From NCBI GenBank assembly GCA_007120915.1, contig SKMT01000092.1, positions 1-13,121 on the forward strand: a stretch of 13,121 nucleotides of DNA. Reading direction: 5' to 3'. The notes under the pieces are model-generated. The model saw only the letters and a list, made by a program, of their open reading frames with translations, had not been told where the DNA came from and made no database searches. The translations under genes were made by a program, and so were the position numbers. This document shows positions 12,367 through 13,121 of this stretch, piece after piece (within the stretch, counting starts at the first letter, position 1; every line of letters starts with the position of its first letter). The stretch is from Myxococcales bacterium. Lineage in GTDB: Bacteria > Myxococcota_A > Bradymonadia > Bradymonadales > Bradymonadaceae.

Positions 12367-13121
12367 TTATCCGCCGACGCCGCCGGAGCTGTAACCGCCC
12401 TCGGAGGGCTGGGGGACCATCCGCCCGTACCCGCCCATGTCGGTCTTCTTGAAGCTGCGCACCGGCAGGTCGGTCTCGAAGGGGAGTTGTTCGAAGGATC
12501 GAGGCCGAACCCAGGACTCTTTGTCGTCGAGCCCGACTTTCTGGATCGTCAGCCCCGCTTTGTGAGCGTCGATGAAGAAGGGGGTCAGATCGGGCTCCGG
12601 ATCATGGCGGAATTTCTCGCCGAGGTGCACCACGTTCCGGATGCCGCCCTTTTTGAGGGTTTCGACACCGGGGAGGATGGAGTCGTCGATGAAGTAGCGG
12701 TTATCGAAGGTGCCGGGGGAGGGTTCGGCGCCGGCGTGGCGGCGTTTATCGCAGAGCCAGACGGGGGAGGCGGAGTCGTCGAGTTGCTGGCGCATCTTAT
12801 GGACTTCGGGCCCCAGGGTGTACATGGTGTCGATGATGGGGCTGGCGTCGATGGCGACCATCGCTCCCTGGTTGAGCCGTGGGCGGGCCCAGTGGTCGAA
12901 GGTGGAGACGAACTGAGCCTGCTGTTGCATCAGCACCACGCCCATCTCGATGGTCTTTCCGCCGTTCAGATCGACGACGACCATGGTCTGCTCGTCGAGC
13001 CACTGGAAGGCCCCATCGGGGTGGTCCTGCTCGTAGAGGGGCAGCTCGTCGAGTTTCTTTGCCGCGATCTGGCCCTTGTCGATGCTGGCGAACAGAGTGG
13101 GGCAGTGATAGGGCTCCCAGA
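12367..13121 (-). CDS. Unidentified protein (5' end outside window)
   Basis: A minus-strand frame of 250 complete codons that stays open to the right edge, so the start lies outside. An internal ATG at 12984 is not the start, because coding-like sequence (WEPYHCPTLFASIDKGQIAA) continues upstream of it. I do not recognise a family. Visible traits are a mixed alpha/beta composition without membrane segments, a VVVDLNGGKTIEMGVVLMQQ stretch, a WARPRLNQGAMVAIDASPII stretch, one WLCDKRRH segment, and a Gly/Ser-rich tail. It converges on the DHS-family gene with six bases between stop codons and no room for an intrinsic terminator. Confidence 0.75.
   Translation of the reverse strand, partial: WEPYHCPTLFASIDKGQIAAKKLDELPLYEQDHPDGAFQWLDEQTMVVVDLNGGKTIEMGVVLMQQQAQFVSTFDHWARPRLNQGAMVAIDASPIIDTMYTLGPEVHKMRQQLDDSASPVWLCDKRRHAGAEPSPGTFDNRYFIDDSILPGVETLKKGGIRNVVHLGEKFRHDPEPDLTPFFIDAHKAGLTIQKVGLDDKESWVRPRSFEQLPFETDLPVRSFKKTDMGGYGRMVPQPSEGGYSSGGVGG

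Overview
The window looks like chromosomal DNA from a high-GC deltaproteobacterial relative, with Bradymonadales or Myxococcota as the best guess. This is inferred from style: secreted lipoproteins with Asp/Asn-rich linkers and long tandem cysteine-rich modules, an Endonuclease I lipoprotein with an Asp/Thr-rich spacer, and GC-rich codon use. There is no rRNA or other taxonomic marker, so the assignment is tentative. I found no tRNA, rRNA, CRISPR array, transposase or phage gene.

Left part (1-3623, minus strand): one very large, incomplete lipoprotein gene of at least 1207 codons that runs off the left edge. It carries at least 14 eight-cysteine repeats of 46-49 residues in two arrays, on either side of a beta-sandwich-like domain and a glutamine-amidotransferase-like domain. 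A 488-base spacer follows. It holds two hairpins in the lipoprotein leader, two G-rich tracts on opposite strands around a hairpin, and a candidate operator.

Middle-left (4112-5883): a ribbon-helix-helix antitoxin and PIN-domain toxin pair, then the N-terminal third of an alpha/beta hydrolase that seems truncated. The hydrolase converges on a minus-strand secreted Endonuclease I. Their two stop codons share one TTAA. The next spacer (5884-6189) may hold the decayed tail of a VOC/glyoxalase gene.

Middle (6190-9612): an S4-less RluA-type pseudouridine synthase; a second cysteine-rich lipoprotein made of about 20 four-cysteine modules with an Asn-rich repeat linker; and a minus-strand HEAT-like/SEC-C protein.

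Right part (9854-12360): a polyamine gene row of pyruvoyl-dependent arginine decarboxylase, agmatinase and deoxyhypusine-synthase homologue. Read in order, this gives arginine to agmatine to putrescine to (probably) homospermidine or a related polyamine. Each of the two spacers inside the row holds a copy of the same double-hairpin palindromic repeat, in the same orientation. A perfect 10-bp inverted repeat brackets the leader of the first gene. An unidentified minus-strand gene, cut by the right edge, converges on the row.

The most noteworthy items are the giant repeat lipoprotein with its alternating two-unit repeat order, the compact polyamine row with repeats in both gaps, and the inverted repeat that overlaps the decarboxylase translation start.
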